Shown here: in pieces, positions 42,303-50,530 of the stretch
Numbering within the stretch: position 1 is the first letter of the stretch
How the letters are laid out: each line of letters opens with the position of its first letter
Assembly: GCA_905182335.1 (NCBI GenBank)
Contig: CAJJBE010000001.1
Span: 248,001-312,000, forward strand
Direction of reading: 5' to 3'
Source of the DNA: Flavobacteriales bacterium UBA4466
Lineage (GTDB): Bacteria > Bacteroidota > Bacteroidia > Flavobacteriales_D > Crocinitomicaceae
DNA length: 64,000 nt
Translations under genes and position numbers: made by a program
The notes under the pieces: model-generated
Told to the model about the DNA's origin: nothing
The model's database searches: none
Seen by the model: the letters and a program-made list of their open reading frames with translations, nothing else

Positions 42303-43310
42303 ATGAGATTTTCAATACACATAGTTTCCGCAGCGTCTTTAATAATGCTTGTGCTTATTGGCTGTGATGATTCGCCCGAGGCTATAGCAGATGCCCCCAG
42401 AAATTTAGACAGCTTAATTGTTCAGTTTCCAGACAGTGTTGACTTGTTATTGGAGCACGGCAACCTTGAGTTTGATCGTTACAGATATGATTCAGCCATG
42501 AATGACGCAGCGAGAGCATTTAGATTAGACTCTAATAATCTTGATTCGCGAATGTTATTTGCGGAGGTCTTGAACAATCGAGAGGAAAGAACATTTAAAG
42601 ATGTCGCAACCTCTCAGCGCAACTATAAGGTTATTATAAAAAAACAACCAAACAACATTCGTGGGCTTATTGGTTTGGCCGCAACGTATAGTTATCAGCA
42701 AGATTTTGATAAGACGTTTCAATATGTAAACGAAGCCCTGAGAATTGATCCAAAATATAGAAACGCCTATGTTTTAAAAGGGACCACATATCGGCAAATC
42801 GGCAATATGGATTTGGCAAAATCATCATATCAAACGGCTATTCAACAAGACCCAGAGTTCTTCGAAGCGTATTTCTTTTTAGGGCAGGTTTACCAATCAG
42901 AAAACGACCCGATTTGTATTGAATATTTTACAACGGCACTAGAATTAAAGCCAGAATATCAAGAGATTAAATATCAGCTGGCTTTTTCAAAACAACTACA
43001 TGGCCAGCTAGATGGCGCTGTTAATCTTTACAGAGAAATGGCGGCAGACACAGTCGACTTCTACATTAATAGAGGGCTTTTTCATCAAGGGTACATTAAA
43101 CAGTTTGAAATCAAGGACATTGACAGTGCAGAATATTTTTACAGAAGTGCTCTTAAAACAGAGCCTAGGCATGTTGAGTCTTGGCATAACTTAGGCTTGT
43201 GCTATAAAGAGAAGGGGGATAAAACAAAAGCGCTTCAATCGTTTGCAAAAGCATTACAATACAACCCAGACTTTGAGCTTTCGCGCAAAGAGGCTGAAAG
43301 CATGAGGTAA
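42303..43310 (+). CDS. TPR-repeat lipoprotein
   Basis: 335 residues from ATG 42303; the promoter box covers the earlier ATG (42276). The signal is MRFSIHIVSAASLIMLVLIGC with a lipobox ending in Cys. Tetratricopeptide repeats follow (HGNLEFDRYRYDSAMNDAAR, AYVLKGTTYRQIGNMDLAKS, LGLCYKEKGDKTKALQSFAK). It is likely anchored in the envelope as a scaffold. Its stop overlaps the ATG of the next membrane-protein gene by one base. Confidence 0.85.
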   Translation: MRFSIHIVSAASLIMLVLIGCDDSPEAIADAPRNLDSLIVQFPDSVDLLLEHGNLEFDRYRYDSAMNDAARAFRLDSNNLDSRMLFAEVLNNREERTFKDVATSQRNYKVIIKKQPNNIRGLIGLAATYSYQQDFDKTFQYVNEALRIDPKYRNAYVLKGTTYRQIGNMDLAKSSYQTAIQQDPEFFEAYFFLGQVYQSENDPICIEYFTTALELKPEYQEIKYQLAFSKQLHGQLDGAVNLYREMAADTVDFYINRGLFHQGYIKQFEIKDIDSAEYFYRSALKTEPRHVESWHNLGLCYKEKGDKTKALQSFAKALQYNPDFELSRKEAESMR

Positions 43311-43897
43311 TGAAACCGAATCAAAAATATATTCAAATAGTTGGCGACGCGTTAATTCCGCTTTGCGGGGTCATCTTTTGGGGCTGGAGCCTGTACTTCA
43401 TCTTGTTGTTTTACTTTCTTGACATGGTTGCATCGGAGTTCATTCTTCATTTAAAATCAAATCAAATTGTTAAGAGCCAAGGAGATGAGTACAAAACAAG
43501 GTGGATCAAATATGGGGTGATAAGTCTTTTGTCTTTTTCTCTGGCGATCATCATTATTCATTTTTCAATGATGTTTATTGCAGACGGCATTGACTTTAAG
43601 GCTGAGGCTATTCGATTTTGGAATTATGAAGAAATGGGCATAAAACAAGGTTTGCTTCTGATTCCATTGGTTTTCCTTGTTGGTTTTATGCAATATCGGA
43701 TGGAGTTTGTTTTACCATTCGCCTTTAGAAAGGCGAATATCGATTTTCTTTGGAAAAAACACGTATTAGCTTTGCTAGCAATTACTGCTTTAAGCGGATT
43801 TTGTTTAGCGCTTTCTCAATTTGTCCAGTTACCAGAGCTAGTATATGTACTCCTAGTTGTTGCATCAACATCGGCCTATAAAACACGCTTTAATTAG
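43310..43897 (+). CDS. Polytopic membrane protein, possibly DUF6498-like
   Basis: 195 residues, five predicted membrane helices (for example PLCGVIFWGWSLYFILLFYF and GVISLLSFSLAIIIIHF), with ending FVQLPELVYVLLVVASTSAY. I do not recognise a function; the WxxxxILLFY pattern recalls the DUF6498 group. It is coupled to the TPR lipoprotein by a one-base overlap, so they may act together. Confidence 0.55.
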   Translation: MKPNQKYIQIVGDALIPLCGVIFWGWSLYFILLFYFLDMVASEFILHLKSNQIVKSQGDEYKTRWIKYGVISLLSFSLAIIIIHFSMMFIADGIDFKAEAIRFWNYEEMGIKQGLLLIPLVFLVGFMQYRMEFVLPFAFRKANIDFLWKKHVLALLAITALSGFCLALSQFVQLPELVYVLLVVASTSAYKTRFN

Positions 43898-44011
43898 CTG
43901 ATCGCTTTATCCATGAAGGCAAGATAGCTGCTATAAACAAGTAAGTAAAGTAGGGTCTTAGCTTCCACAAAAGCACAATATTATGTTTTTCGTTCAGCGG
44001 ATAGCACAGGG

Positions 44012-45568
44012 TTATTTAGACGGAATTAACTCAAGAACAACCTCCCAATTTGCACGAATAGTTGTTGGCGTAGAAAACACATCTAGTGCTTCAGGCTGTT
44101 TCCGTGTCTCATAATCTCCAACGTCCCACTTACCATTACCATTACTATCTTCTATTATAACGAAAGTATACTGTCCTGGGGCTAGCTCTTGGAGCCTAAA
44201 AGATTCTGGGGGTGAAGCAATAGGTGTTTCCATAAATAACTTTCCACCCTTGATGGTTTGAAGAATAACAGGGGATTTATAGCCGTTTAATTTTAAGTTA
44301 ATTACCCCGTATTTTCGGTCAGGATTCAGTGTAATAATAAACTCTTCTAAGCCAATGCTATCTCTGGTTGATGTAACAGCATTTGGGCTAAACTCAAAAA
44401 CCAAACGGGACAATTCTTTTTTATCAAAGAGAAAGCAAACTGTGTTTTTATCAAGCAAAACCACGTAATCCTTCAAATAAGTGGAGTCTGTTAGGGTTTG
44501 AATTTTTATCAATGAGGTGTCAATTGATGTGATTAGGTCATTTAAAACAAAACAAATAGTATCGGTTGGGGCATAGGTGTTTGATCTATTTTTAGAGCTG
44601 AACAACAGCGGGGCATTGGTAGTTTTTTCAGAATATCGCAATGACAAGGTGTCGTTAAAAGTCGCGTTTTGGACCGTAATTTCTGCCCTTGTTACACCTG
44701 CAGTGTTCCAAAACAATTGAACACTATCATTTGTGTGATAAATCACTTTATCCTCAGGAATAAGCTCATCGTTGATTGTAAAAGCAGTCTTTAATAAAGG
44801 GCGGTTTGCGGCAATGATGTAAGAGTTTGGTCCAATAAAGCGCTTTGTTGTAATTTTTGGTTCAAGCAAAGGGGTATACAGCCGATAAGGAATGCTGTCT
44901 ACCCTACTTTTTAACAAGGTGATTCGTTCGTTTGATGAAAATGCAATTGGTTCATTGGGTTGATATTCCATATCTGCATTTAAATCTTTAAAGACAGACA
45001 TAGCGTACTCCCCATTGCGTAGACAGCGCATTTCAGCATAACCCTTAGGGCCTGTTGAAGCAAAACTCCTAAGTTCCTTTGTAAAAACATCATACAAGAC
45101 AACCGTTGCTTTAGAGACAGGCTCATTAGTCCATGCGTCTTTAACTTGTATACGATAGCTTAAGGTATCAAGCACATCTCCAGTTGAGAAAAAGTATTGT
45201 ATAATTGAATCGTTCGATTCGTTCAGGTCTTGAATGGCACCATTTAAATAAATAGCATACGTTGTGTTTTCCCGCAAAGAATCATCCCAGTCTAATAAAA
45301 GTGTTTTCCCTTTAAACGACGCGTTAATATTTGCATGTGGGGGAATCATCACTATGTTCACAGAAGGATTTTTAAGTTTAAAAAATTCATTGAACGGGAT
45401 TTTAATATGACTGCCATTGAAGTTCTTAGAACCACTCGCTGGACTAACATTTTCTTCAACGGGCTTAGGGGCATAAGTATCTGCCCCCCCGCCGGTAATT
45501 TGTCCAACTTGAGCGCACGATGCAATAATAAAAAGCAGCGTGAAAATTAAATAACGGTAACCAGCCAT
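44012..45568 (-). CDS. Lipoprotein with N-terminal Ig-like (Big_5/SbsA-type) domain
   Basis: 518 residues from ATG 45568 (a GTG six bases upstream is also in frame). Signal MAGYRYLIFTLLFIIASC with lipid Cys and QITGGGADTYAP directly after, a form I often see in this Bacteroidota family. Residues about 35-130 are a Big_5-like domain (SPASGSKNFNGSHIKIPFNE), then a CarboxypepD_reg-like section (VKDAWTNEPVSKATVVLYDV) and beta-rich modules. It ends with GQYTFVIIEDSNGNGKWDVG. Function unknown. Its start overlaps the frameshifted tail of msrC by 22 bases. Confidence 0.82.
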   Translation of the reverse strand: MAGYRYLIFTLLFIIASCAQVGQITGGGADTYAPKPVEENVSPASGSKNFNGSHIKIPFNEFFKLKNPSVNIVMIPPHANINASFKGKTLLLDWDDSLRENTTYAIYLNGAIQDLNESNDSIIQYFFSTGDVLDTLSYRIQVKDAWTNEPVSKATVVLYDVFTKELRSFASTGPKGYAEMRCLRNGEYAMSVFKDLNADMEYQPNEPIAFSSNERITLLKSRVDSIPYRLYTPLLEPKITTKRFIGPNSYIIAANRPLLKTAFTINDELIPEDKVIYHTNDSVQLFWNTAGVTRAEITVQNATFNDTLSLRYSEKTTNAPLLFSSKNRSNTYAPTDTICFVLNDLITSIDTSLIKIQTLTDSTYLKDYVVLLDKNTVCFLFDKKELSRLVFEFSPNAVTSTRDSIGLEEFIITLNPDRKYGVINLKLNGYKSPVILQTIKGGKLFMETPIASPPESFRLQELAPGQYTFVIIEDSNGNGKWDVGDYETRKQPEALDVFSTPTTIRANWEVVLELIPSK

Positions 45569-46033
45569 GCGCACAATTTGTTTAATTCTTGTTCGTCAAT
45601 AGCATCAAATGTAGCTAAATCAGAGCTATCTACATCTAAAACCCCCACAACCCTATTTTTTTTTAATCATTGGGACAACAATTTCACTCTTTGACAAGCT
45701 GCTGCAGGTAATGTGTCCAGGGTATTCATCTACATTATCTATAATCAATGTTTTCTTTTCTGCCCAAGAAACGCCACAAACACCCCTCCCAAATTGAATT
45801 CGCGTGCAGGCAATAGGTCCTTGAAAAGGCCCAAGAACAAGTTCATTTTCTTTAACTAAATAAAAACCAACCGACAAAAACCCGAACGCCTCTTTGAGTG
45901 CCGCAGAAACATTTGCAAGGTTTGCAACTGTATCTGTTTCACCACCTAGCAAGGCTTTAATTTGCGGAATCAAGCAGCGATAGGTCGCCCGCTTTTCACC
46001 GCCAACAATTACTAAATTCTCAGCTATAATCAC
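45547..46033 (-). pseudogene. msrC: Free methionine-R-sulfoxide reductase (GAF domain), frameshifted at a nine-A tract
   Basis: The frame from the GTG at 46033 encodes a fRMsr-type GAF protein with the three active-site cysteines C76 (IACTRI), C86 (GRGVCG) and C110 (HITCSS), and reaches EIVVPMIKKK. It then stops at TAG (45655-45653). The T tract at 45656-45664 (nine A's on the coding strand) is followed, in the next frame, by NRVVGVLDVDSSDLATFDAI to LCAWLVTVI, the normal C-terminal end, stopping at 45549-45547. Eight A's would restore one frame of about 161 residues, the usual family length. The enzyme reduces free Met-R-sulfoxide. The break may be slippage, a sequencing indel or a recent mutation. 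Confidence 0.85.
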
Positions 46034-46145
46034 GATTTACACAAAGTTGCTTTTTTAAGTTTAATCTGCAATTTTGACTAACTTGAATAGAGAAACAGTG
46101 AGCGGAGGAGTATTTTGGAAAAACGAACAATAACGCTTTAGCATC

Positions 46146-46181
46146 AAAAAAGGGGTTGCTCTGTTGAGCAACCCCTTTTTT
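46146..46181 (-). terminator. Strong symmetrical terminator
   Basis: AAAAAAGGGGTTGCTC (46146-46161) pairs perfectly with GAGCAACCCCTTTTTT (46166-46181) around TGTT. It ends the minus-strand lipoprotein pair; it would also work on the plus strand, though no plus-strand gene ends here. Confidence 0.85.
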
Positions 46182-46196
46182 GAATGAAAATATGGT

Positions 46197-46580
46197 CTAG
46201 ATAACAAAAACAACCTCTTCAGTTCTTTCTTCTTCTTCAACTTTAATTACGCCCTGCCCTGTTGCGGCTCCCGCGACAACTTCAATTGTAAGAACTGCAA
46301 CACCGGCCTGCCCTACTTGGTACACTTTGTTAAAGTTAAACGTTGCCTCTCCTTGAGCGTTAGAGGTTGCAGACATTGGATAAATTTCTGTGTTAATACT
46401 GTTTGGCTCAGTCGTTGTTCCTTCAGCTTTTAGCATAACGGTAGCCCCTGAAACAAAGTCATTCGTGGCATTTTTCACAATAACAACAGCTATCGTGTCC
46501 ACTTCCTTAGTACACCCAACAATAGTAGTTAGGCCGAGAAGAGCAAATATACTTAATGTGATTAATCTATTTAATTTCAT
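46197..46580 (-). CDS. Lipoprotein with Ig-like regulatory domain (paralogue 1)
   Basis: 127 residues from ATG 46580, giving MKLNRLITLSIFALLGLTTI and a GC lipobox; an ATG at 46616 would overlap the upstream gene. The body is a carboxypeptidase-regulatory-like sandwich (AVVIVKNATNDFVSGATVML, NAQGEATFNF). It resembles the gene directly upstream in length, signal and fold, so the two appear to be a tandem duplication. Followed by a strong terminator. Confidence 0.78.
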   Translation of the reverse strand: MKLNRLITLSIFALLGLTTIVGCTKEVDTIAVVIVKNATNDFVSGATVMLKAEGTTTEPNSINTEIYPMSATSNAQGEATFNFNKVYQVGQAGVAVLTIEVVAGAATGQGVIKVEEEERTEEVVFVI

Positions 46581-46590
46581 AGTTAAAAGT

Positions 46591-46974
46591 TTAGAGCGGG
46601 AGAAAAACAGTTTCAACGGCTGTAGTGTGTATTCGACTTCTTACCGAGCCTTCCGCTGTTTTTGTCTCTGTTTTTGCAATTACATCAAAATAAGCAACAG
46701 TTTGTTCCTTGTCAGCGGCCTCATAATATGGGGAAACGTTAAATGTAGCAAATCCTGAACTGTTAGTAATTAATGTGTCGACATATGCGTTTGTTACCGG
46801 GTTTGAGCTTACGTCACCAACAATAATAACTTTTGCCCCCTCAACAAGCTGGTTACTTGCGGACCGAACAAACACCTTTACAGCAGACTCGTTTTTGTTT
46901 TTGCACGACTGAGTAAACCCAACAAACAAAATGGCTACGGATAAAACCCTTAATTTTCTAAATGTAGTTTTCAT
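46591..46974 (-). CDS. Lipoprotein with Ig-like regulatory domain (paralogue 2)
   Basis: 127 residues: signal peptide with lipobox-like GFTQSC, then KVFVRSASNQLVEGAKVIIV and TLITNSSGFATFNVSPYYEA, matching the pattern of the next gene (VKNAxNxxVxGAxV; NxxGxATFN). It is the first gene of the pair and has a perfect -7 box 24 bases upstream. Function unknown. Confidence 0.78.
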   Translation of the reverse strand: MKTTFRKLRVLSVAILFVGFTQSCKNKNESAVKVFVRSASNQLVEGAKVIIVGDVSSNPVTNAYVDTLITNSSGFATFNVSPYYEAADKEQTVAYFDVIAKTETKTAEGSVRSRIHTTAVETVFLPL

Positions 46975-46998
46975 ACGGTTACATTAAACGTTGACTTC

Positions 46999-47006
46999 CA
47001 AAGGTA
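46999..47006 (-). promoter_or_regulatory. -7 box of the tandem lipoprotein pair
   Basis: Minus-strand TACCTTTG, a perfect TAnnTTTG element 24 bases before the ATG of the first lipoprotein; divergent from the pheS box. Confidence 0.45.
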
Positions 47007-47049
47007 ATCTAATTTTAGACTATTTAAAAAATCTTTGTTTGTTAATTAT

Positions 47050-47057
47050 TAACTTTG
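47050..47057 (+). promoter_or_regulatory. -7 box of pheS
   Basis: TAACTTTG, a perfect TAnnTTTG element. It leaves a leader of about 110 bases before the pheS ATG, longer than elsewhere in the window, with a hairpin near its end. Confidence 0.45.
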
Positions 47058-47118
47058 TACGCTATTAAGTCTGTTTTTGTTACACTAAAACAATTAATAG
47101 CTGGAAAGTTACACCTTT

Positions 47119-47154
47119 CTTTCAGTGTCTTGTGCGCACAGTTTGTACTGAAGG
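47119..47154 (+). promoter_or_regulatory. Leader hairpin before pheS
   Basis: CTTTCAGT (47119-47126) pairs with ACTGAAGG (47147-47154, one G-U), enclosing a palindromic TGTGCGCACA. It ends 16 bases before the start codon and might influence translation. No T tract follows and no Phe-rich leader peptide is seen. Confidence 0.35.
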
Positions 47155-47170
47155 ATGGAAATAATAAACA

Positions 47171-48193
47171 ATGAGAGATAAAATAGCAGAAATCGTTAAG
47201 GAAATCATACAGGAACCCGTTAAAACCCCGGAGGAGCTAGAGCTGTTTAGAATCAAATACTTAGGGTCAAAGAATACGATTAAAGAGCTGTTTTCGGAGT
47301 TGAAAAATGTTTCGAATGAAAGTAAAAAAGAGGTTGGTCAATTATTGAACGGCCTAAAGAATCAGGCGCAAGAACGATTTGATGTAATGAAGATCAAATT
47401 AGAAAACAGTTCGAGTGAAGATTTAAAAATTGACACTTCAAGGCCTGGTGATCAAATCGAGAACGGGTCTCGTCACCCACTTTCTTTAGTTAGAAGTGAA
47501 ATCATTGGTATTTTTGATCGCATTGGGTTTGTGGTTTCCGAGGGGCCTGAAATCGAAGATGATTGGCATAATTTTTCGGCGTTAAATTTTCCGCCAGAAC
47601 ACCCTGCGCGTGATATGCAGGACACCTTTTTTATTGAAAAAGGTGAAAATGAAATGGCCCTTCGTACGCACACATCTTCTGTGCAAGTGCGGGTAATGGA
47701 AAGCGAAAAGCCACCGATTAGAACAATCTCTCCAGGAAGAGTTTATAGAAACGAAGCAATATCCGCTAGATCGCACTGCTTCTTCCACCAAATTGAAGGA
47801 TTATACATTGATAAGGATGTTTCTTTTGCAGACCTAAAACAAACCCTTTTGTATTTTGCGCAAGAGATGTTTGGTGAAAAAGCCCAAATTCGTCTTAGGC
47901 CATCATACTTTCCTTTTACAGAGCCAAGCGCCGAGGTAGACGTTTCATGTACGCTTTGTAAATCTAAAGGGTGCAATGTGTGTAAATACACAGGCTGGTT
48001 AGAAATTTTGGGGTGTGGAATGGTGGATCCTAATGTTTTGGAACTAAGCAACATCGATAGTAAAACGCACTCTGGATTTGCATTTGGGATGGGGGTAGAA
48101 CGAATAGCTCAACTGAAATATAGAGTGAATGACTTGAGACTTTATTCTGAGAATGACATTCGTTTCTTAAAACAATTTACGCCAGGAATTTGA
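47171..48193 (+). CDS. pheS: Phenylalanine--tRNA ligase alpha subunit
   Basis: 340 residues. The N-terminal coiled coil starts IKYLGSKNTIKELFSELKNV; the class II catalytic core has HPARDMQDTF, motif 2 VYRNEAISARSHCFFHQIEG and motif 3 SGFAFGMGVERIAQLKY. A four-Cys segment (CTLCKSKGCNVC) precedes the last part. Only the alpha subunit is present here; pheT must be elsewhere. It overlaps the next small gene at its stop if that gene is started upstream. Confidence 0.96.
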   Translation: MRDKIAEIVKEIIQEPVKTPEELELFRIKYLGSKNTIKELFSELKNVSNESKKEVGQLLNGLKNQAQERFDVMKIKLENSSSEDLKIDTSRPGDQIENGSRHPLSLVRSEIIGIFDRIGFVVSEGPEIEDDWHNFSALNFPPEHPARDMQDTFFIEKGENEMALRTHTSSVQVRVMESEKPPIRTISPGRVYRNEAISARSHCFFHQIEGLYIDKDVSFADLKQTLLYFAQEMFGEKAQIRLRPSYFPFTEPSAEVDVSCTLCKSKGCNVCKYTGWLEILGCGMVDPNVLELSNIDSKTHSGFAFGMGVERIAQLKYRVNDLRLYSENDIRFLKQFTPGI

Positions 48194-48198
48194 AAATT

Positions 48199-48573
48199 AT
48201 GGGAATGTTTTCTTCTAAAAAGTGCGAATTTTTACTCTGGGAACATATTGTCTCAGTTGATCAATTAAGAGAGATCCTTAAAGGCGCAGGAGAAAAGCCG
48301 GCGCTATTATTTAAGCATAGCACACGTTGTGGTGTTTCTTCAATGGTACTACGCAGCTTTGAAAACGAATGGACAACAGGAACAGAGCTGTGTGACCTTT
48401 ATTATCTTGATTTATTAAGCCATAGAGCCATTTCAAATGAAGTTGCGGGGCTTACCGGAATCACACACCAGTCCCCTCAGGTAATCGTTTTTACAGGCGA
48501 GGAGATCCTTTATAATGCCACGCATTCAGCGATAGACGCTCTTAAAATCCAATCATTATTGATGTCCTCATGA
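48199..48573 (+). CDS. ytxJ: YtxJ-like monothiol bacilliredoxin
   Basis: 124 residues from ATG 48199 (MGMFSSKKCEFLLWEH); an upstream TTG (48190) lies in the pheS stop. The thioredoxin-like domain shows LLFKHSTRCGVSSMVL with the single reactive C44 and H40. The family (BrxC/YtxJ) removes bacillithiol from proteins, so this points to bacillithiol metabolism in the cell, as known for many flavobacteria. Overlaps the following gene by four bases. Confidence 0.85.
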   Translation: MGMFSSKKCEFLLWEHIVSVDQLREILKGAGEKPALLFKHSTRCGVSSMVLRSFENEWTTGTELCDLYYLDLLSHRAISNEVAGLTGITHQSPQVIVFTGEEILYNATHSAIDALKIQSLLMSS

Positions 48574-49661
48574 AAAAGCACATTCTAATTGCCTTAGTTT
48601 TAGTCAGCGGGGGCGTATTATTGACTTATTTTTTATTGAAGGAAGATGAGCTCTTAGTCAAAATTTCTAGCGATTCAAATGCAGCTGTATTTACCTTTAA
48701 AGGCAACCTGGCAGTAGTTGGGGAGGATTTGATACCTTTAGAAATTGAAATTAATAAAGACATTAAGAAAATGGATTTTTATTATAACGACAGCTTAATA
48801 AGATCTTGGGACACTCCAAAAGGGAACGTGACCTATTCATTCATCCCAGGAATGTTCGGTGTAGGAACAAGAACGTTGAATTTACTTTCTACATTAACTG
48901 ATGGAACATCATTTGTTGACAACAGGACGGTGCGTGTTTTATCAGACGTAATTCCCCAGAGGATGACAATCAAAATCGTAAATACGTATCCACATAACCC
49001 AAACAGCTTTACGCAAGGATTAGAGTTTTATAATGGCGCTTTATATGAAGGAACGGGTGACCCCGGAAACCAAGGGCTAACAACGGTTGCTCAAGTTGAC
49101 TTAATAACAGGAGAGACAAAGCAAAAAATAGGCCTTGATGTGGGCTTTTTTGGAGAAGGAATTACGCTTTTAAATAACACGCTGTATCAGCTTACATGGA
49201 AGAATCAAAAGTGTTATACCTATGATGTGATAAAAAACCTTCAACTGAAAGGAGAGTTCAATTATGTTGGCGAAGGCTGGGGTCTTTGTAATGACGGGAC
49301 CTACTTAATTATGTCTGATGGTTCCGAGCGAATTACATTTAGAAACCCTGAAACATTTGAAATTAGCCACACACTCGAAGTATACAATAATAAAGGCCCA
49401 ATCAATTATTTAAATGAATTAGAATATATTAACGGAAAAATCTATGCGAACGTTTGGACAACAAACGCAGTAATTGTAATTGATCCATTAAACGGAAAGG
49501 TGCTCCAAGAAATTGATGCAACAAATTTAGTTAACGAAGGGCGAGGTTCGGGGGAGGTTCTTAATGGCATTGCATATAACCGTAAAACAGGAAAAACCTA
49601 CATGACGGGTAAGAATTGGAATAAATTATTTGAAGTTCAATTTATTGAACCAGGCTTATAA
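48570..49661 (+). CDS. Glutaminyl-peptide cyclotransferase (beta-propeller type)
   Basis: 363 residues. An N-terminal membrane or signal segment (HILIALVLVSGGVLLTYFLL), an Ig-like portion to about 125, then the five-bladed propeller of the plant/bacterial glutamine cyclotransferase family: NTYPHNPNSFTQGLEFYNGA, YEGTGDPGNQG, GFFGEGITLL, GEGWGLCNDG, INYLNELEYINGKIYANVW and VLNGIAYN. It converts N-terminal Gln to pyroglutamate on proteins in the periplasm; mature T9SS/lipoprotein N-termini are plausible targets. Coupled to ytxJ by ATGA, and ends one base from convergent ftsE. Confidence 0.9.
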   Translation: MKKHILIALVLVSGGVLLTYFLLKEDELLVKISSDSNAAVFTFKGNLAVVGEDLIPLEIEINKDIKKMDFYYNDSLIRSWDTPKGNVTYSFIPGMFGVGTRTLNLLSTLTDGTSFVDNRTVRVLSDVIPQRMTIKIVNTYPHNPNSFTQGLEFYNGALYEGTGDPGNQGLTTVAQVDLITGETKQKIGLDVGFFGEGITLLNNTLYQLTWKNQKCYTYDVIKNLQLKGEFNYVGEGWGLCNDGTYLIMSDGSERITFRNPETFEISHTLEVYNNKGPINYLNELEYINGKIYANVWTTNAVIVIDPLNGKVLQEIDATNLVNEGRGSGEVLNGIAYNRKTGKTYMTGKNWNKLFEVQFIEPGL

Positions 49662-49662
49662 T

Positions 49663-50376
49663 TTAGTTTGCTTGAAGTGTGCTCAATGAGCCAGGGGAGC
49701 TCAGTGTATTGACTTCACTTATCGTTTTATTTTCAACACGTAAGACCCTTCCAGGGTATTTTACAACCATAGTCATGTCATGCGTTGCCATTAGAATAGC
49801 TGTTTTTTCTTCTTTCGCCACAGCAATTAATAAGCGCATAATTTCTTCAGACGTTTCGGGGTCTAAATTTCCAGTGGGCTCATCGGCAAGAATTATCTTC
49901 GGCCTATTTAGCAATGCGCGGGCAATAGACACGCGTTGCTGCTCTCCTCCAGACAGCGCAAAAGGCATGGCGTTAATTTTACTTTCAACCCCCACCAATT
50001 GCAGCACCTCTTTTGCTCGAGTTTCCATGAGCTTTTTGTCTTTCCATCCAGAAGCGCCCATCACAAACATTAAATTCCTCAACACTGAGCGATCCGTAAG
50101 TAGCTGAAAGTCTTGAAAGATAATGCCTATATTTCTTCTTAAGCTTGGAATGTCTTTACGTCTAAGAGCATTTAAATTGAACCCGGCAACTTCGCCTTCA
50201 CCCTTGGAAAGGCCTAATTCACCGTAAAGCGCCTTAAGTAAACTGCTCTTTCCCATTCCTGTTTTCCCAATTAGGTAAACGAACTCCTGTGATTTAATGT
50301 CAACATTAACATCTTGAAGCACAGGAGCCCCGCCTTGATGAATTTCTCCGGATTTAATATTGATTACACTACTCAC
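49663..50376 (-). CDS. ftsE: FtsE-type cell-division ABC ATPase
   Basis: 237 residues. Walker A GKTGMGKSS (37-45), Q-loop FQDFQLL, signature LSGGEQQR (141-148), Walker B IILADEPTGNLD and the switch H in MATHD. Sequence features (FQDFQLLTDRSVLRNL) are those of FtsE rather than a transport ATPase. It works with FtsX to control peptidoglycan hydrolases; no ftsX is adjacent, which is usual in this phylum. It has its own upstream region divergent from the TPR gene. Confidence 0.9.
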   Translation of the reverse strand: MSSVINIKSGEIHQGGAPVLQDVNVDIKSQEFVYLIGKTGMGKSSLLKALYGELGLSKGEGEVAGFNLNALRRKDIPSLRRNIGIIFQDFQLLTDRSVLRNLMFVMGASGWKDKKLMETRAKEVLQLVGVESKINAMPFALSGGEQQRVSIARALLNRPKIILADEPTGNLDPETSEEIMRLLIAVAKEEKTAILMATHDMTMVVKYPGRVLRVENKTISEVNTLSSPGSLSTLQAN

Positions 50377-50530
50377 AGTTCTTGGTTTTAGGTAAAGGTG
50401 GTAAATGACAGCACATGATTCTCAGTCGTTCATGAAATAATCTTAACAAAAATTCGTTTAAAACTTTTATAACCCCTCTCCAAACGCAACGCTATGTGAA
50501 TTACTTTTACCTAGTTAAAACACAGTGTAA

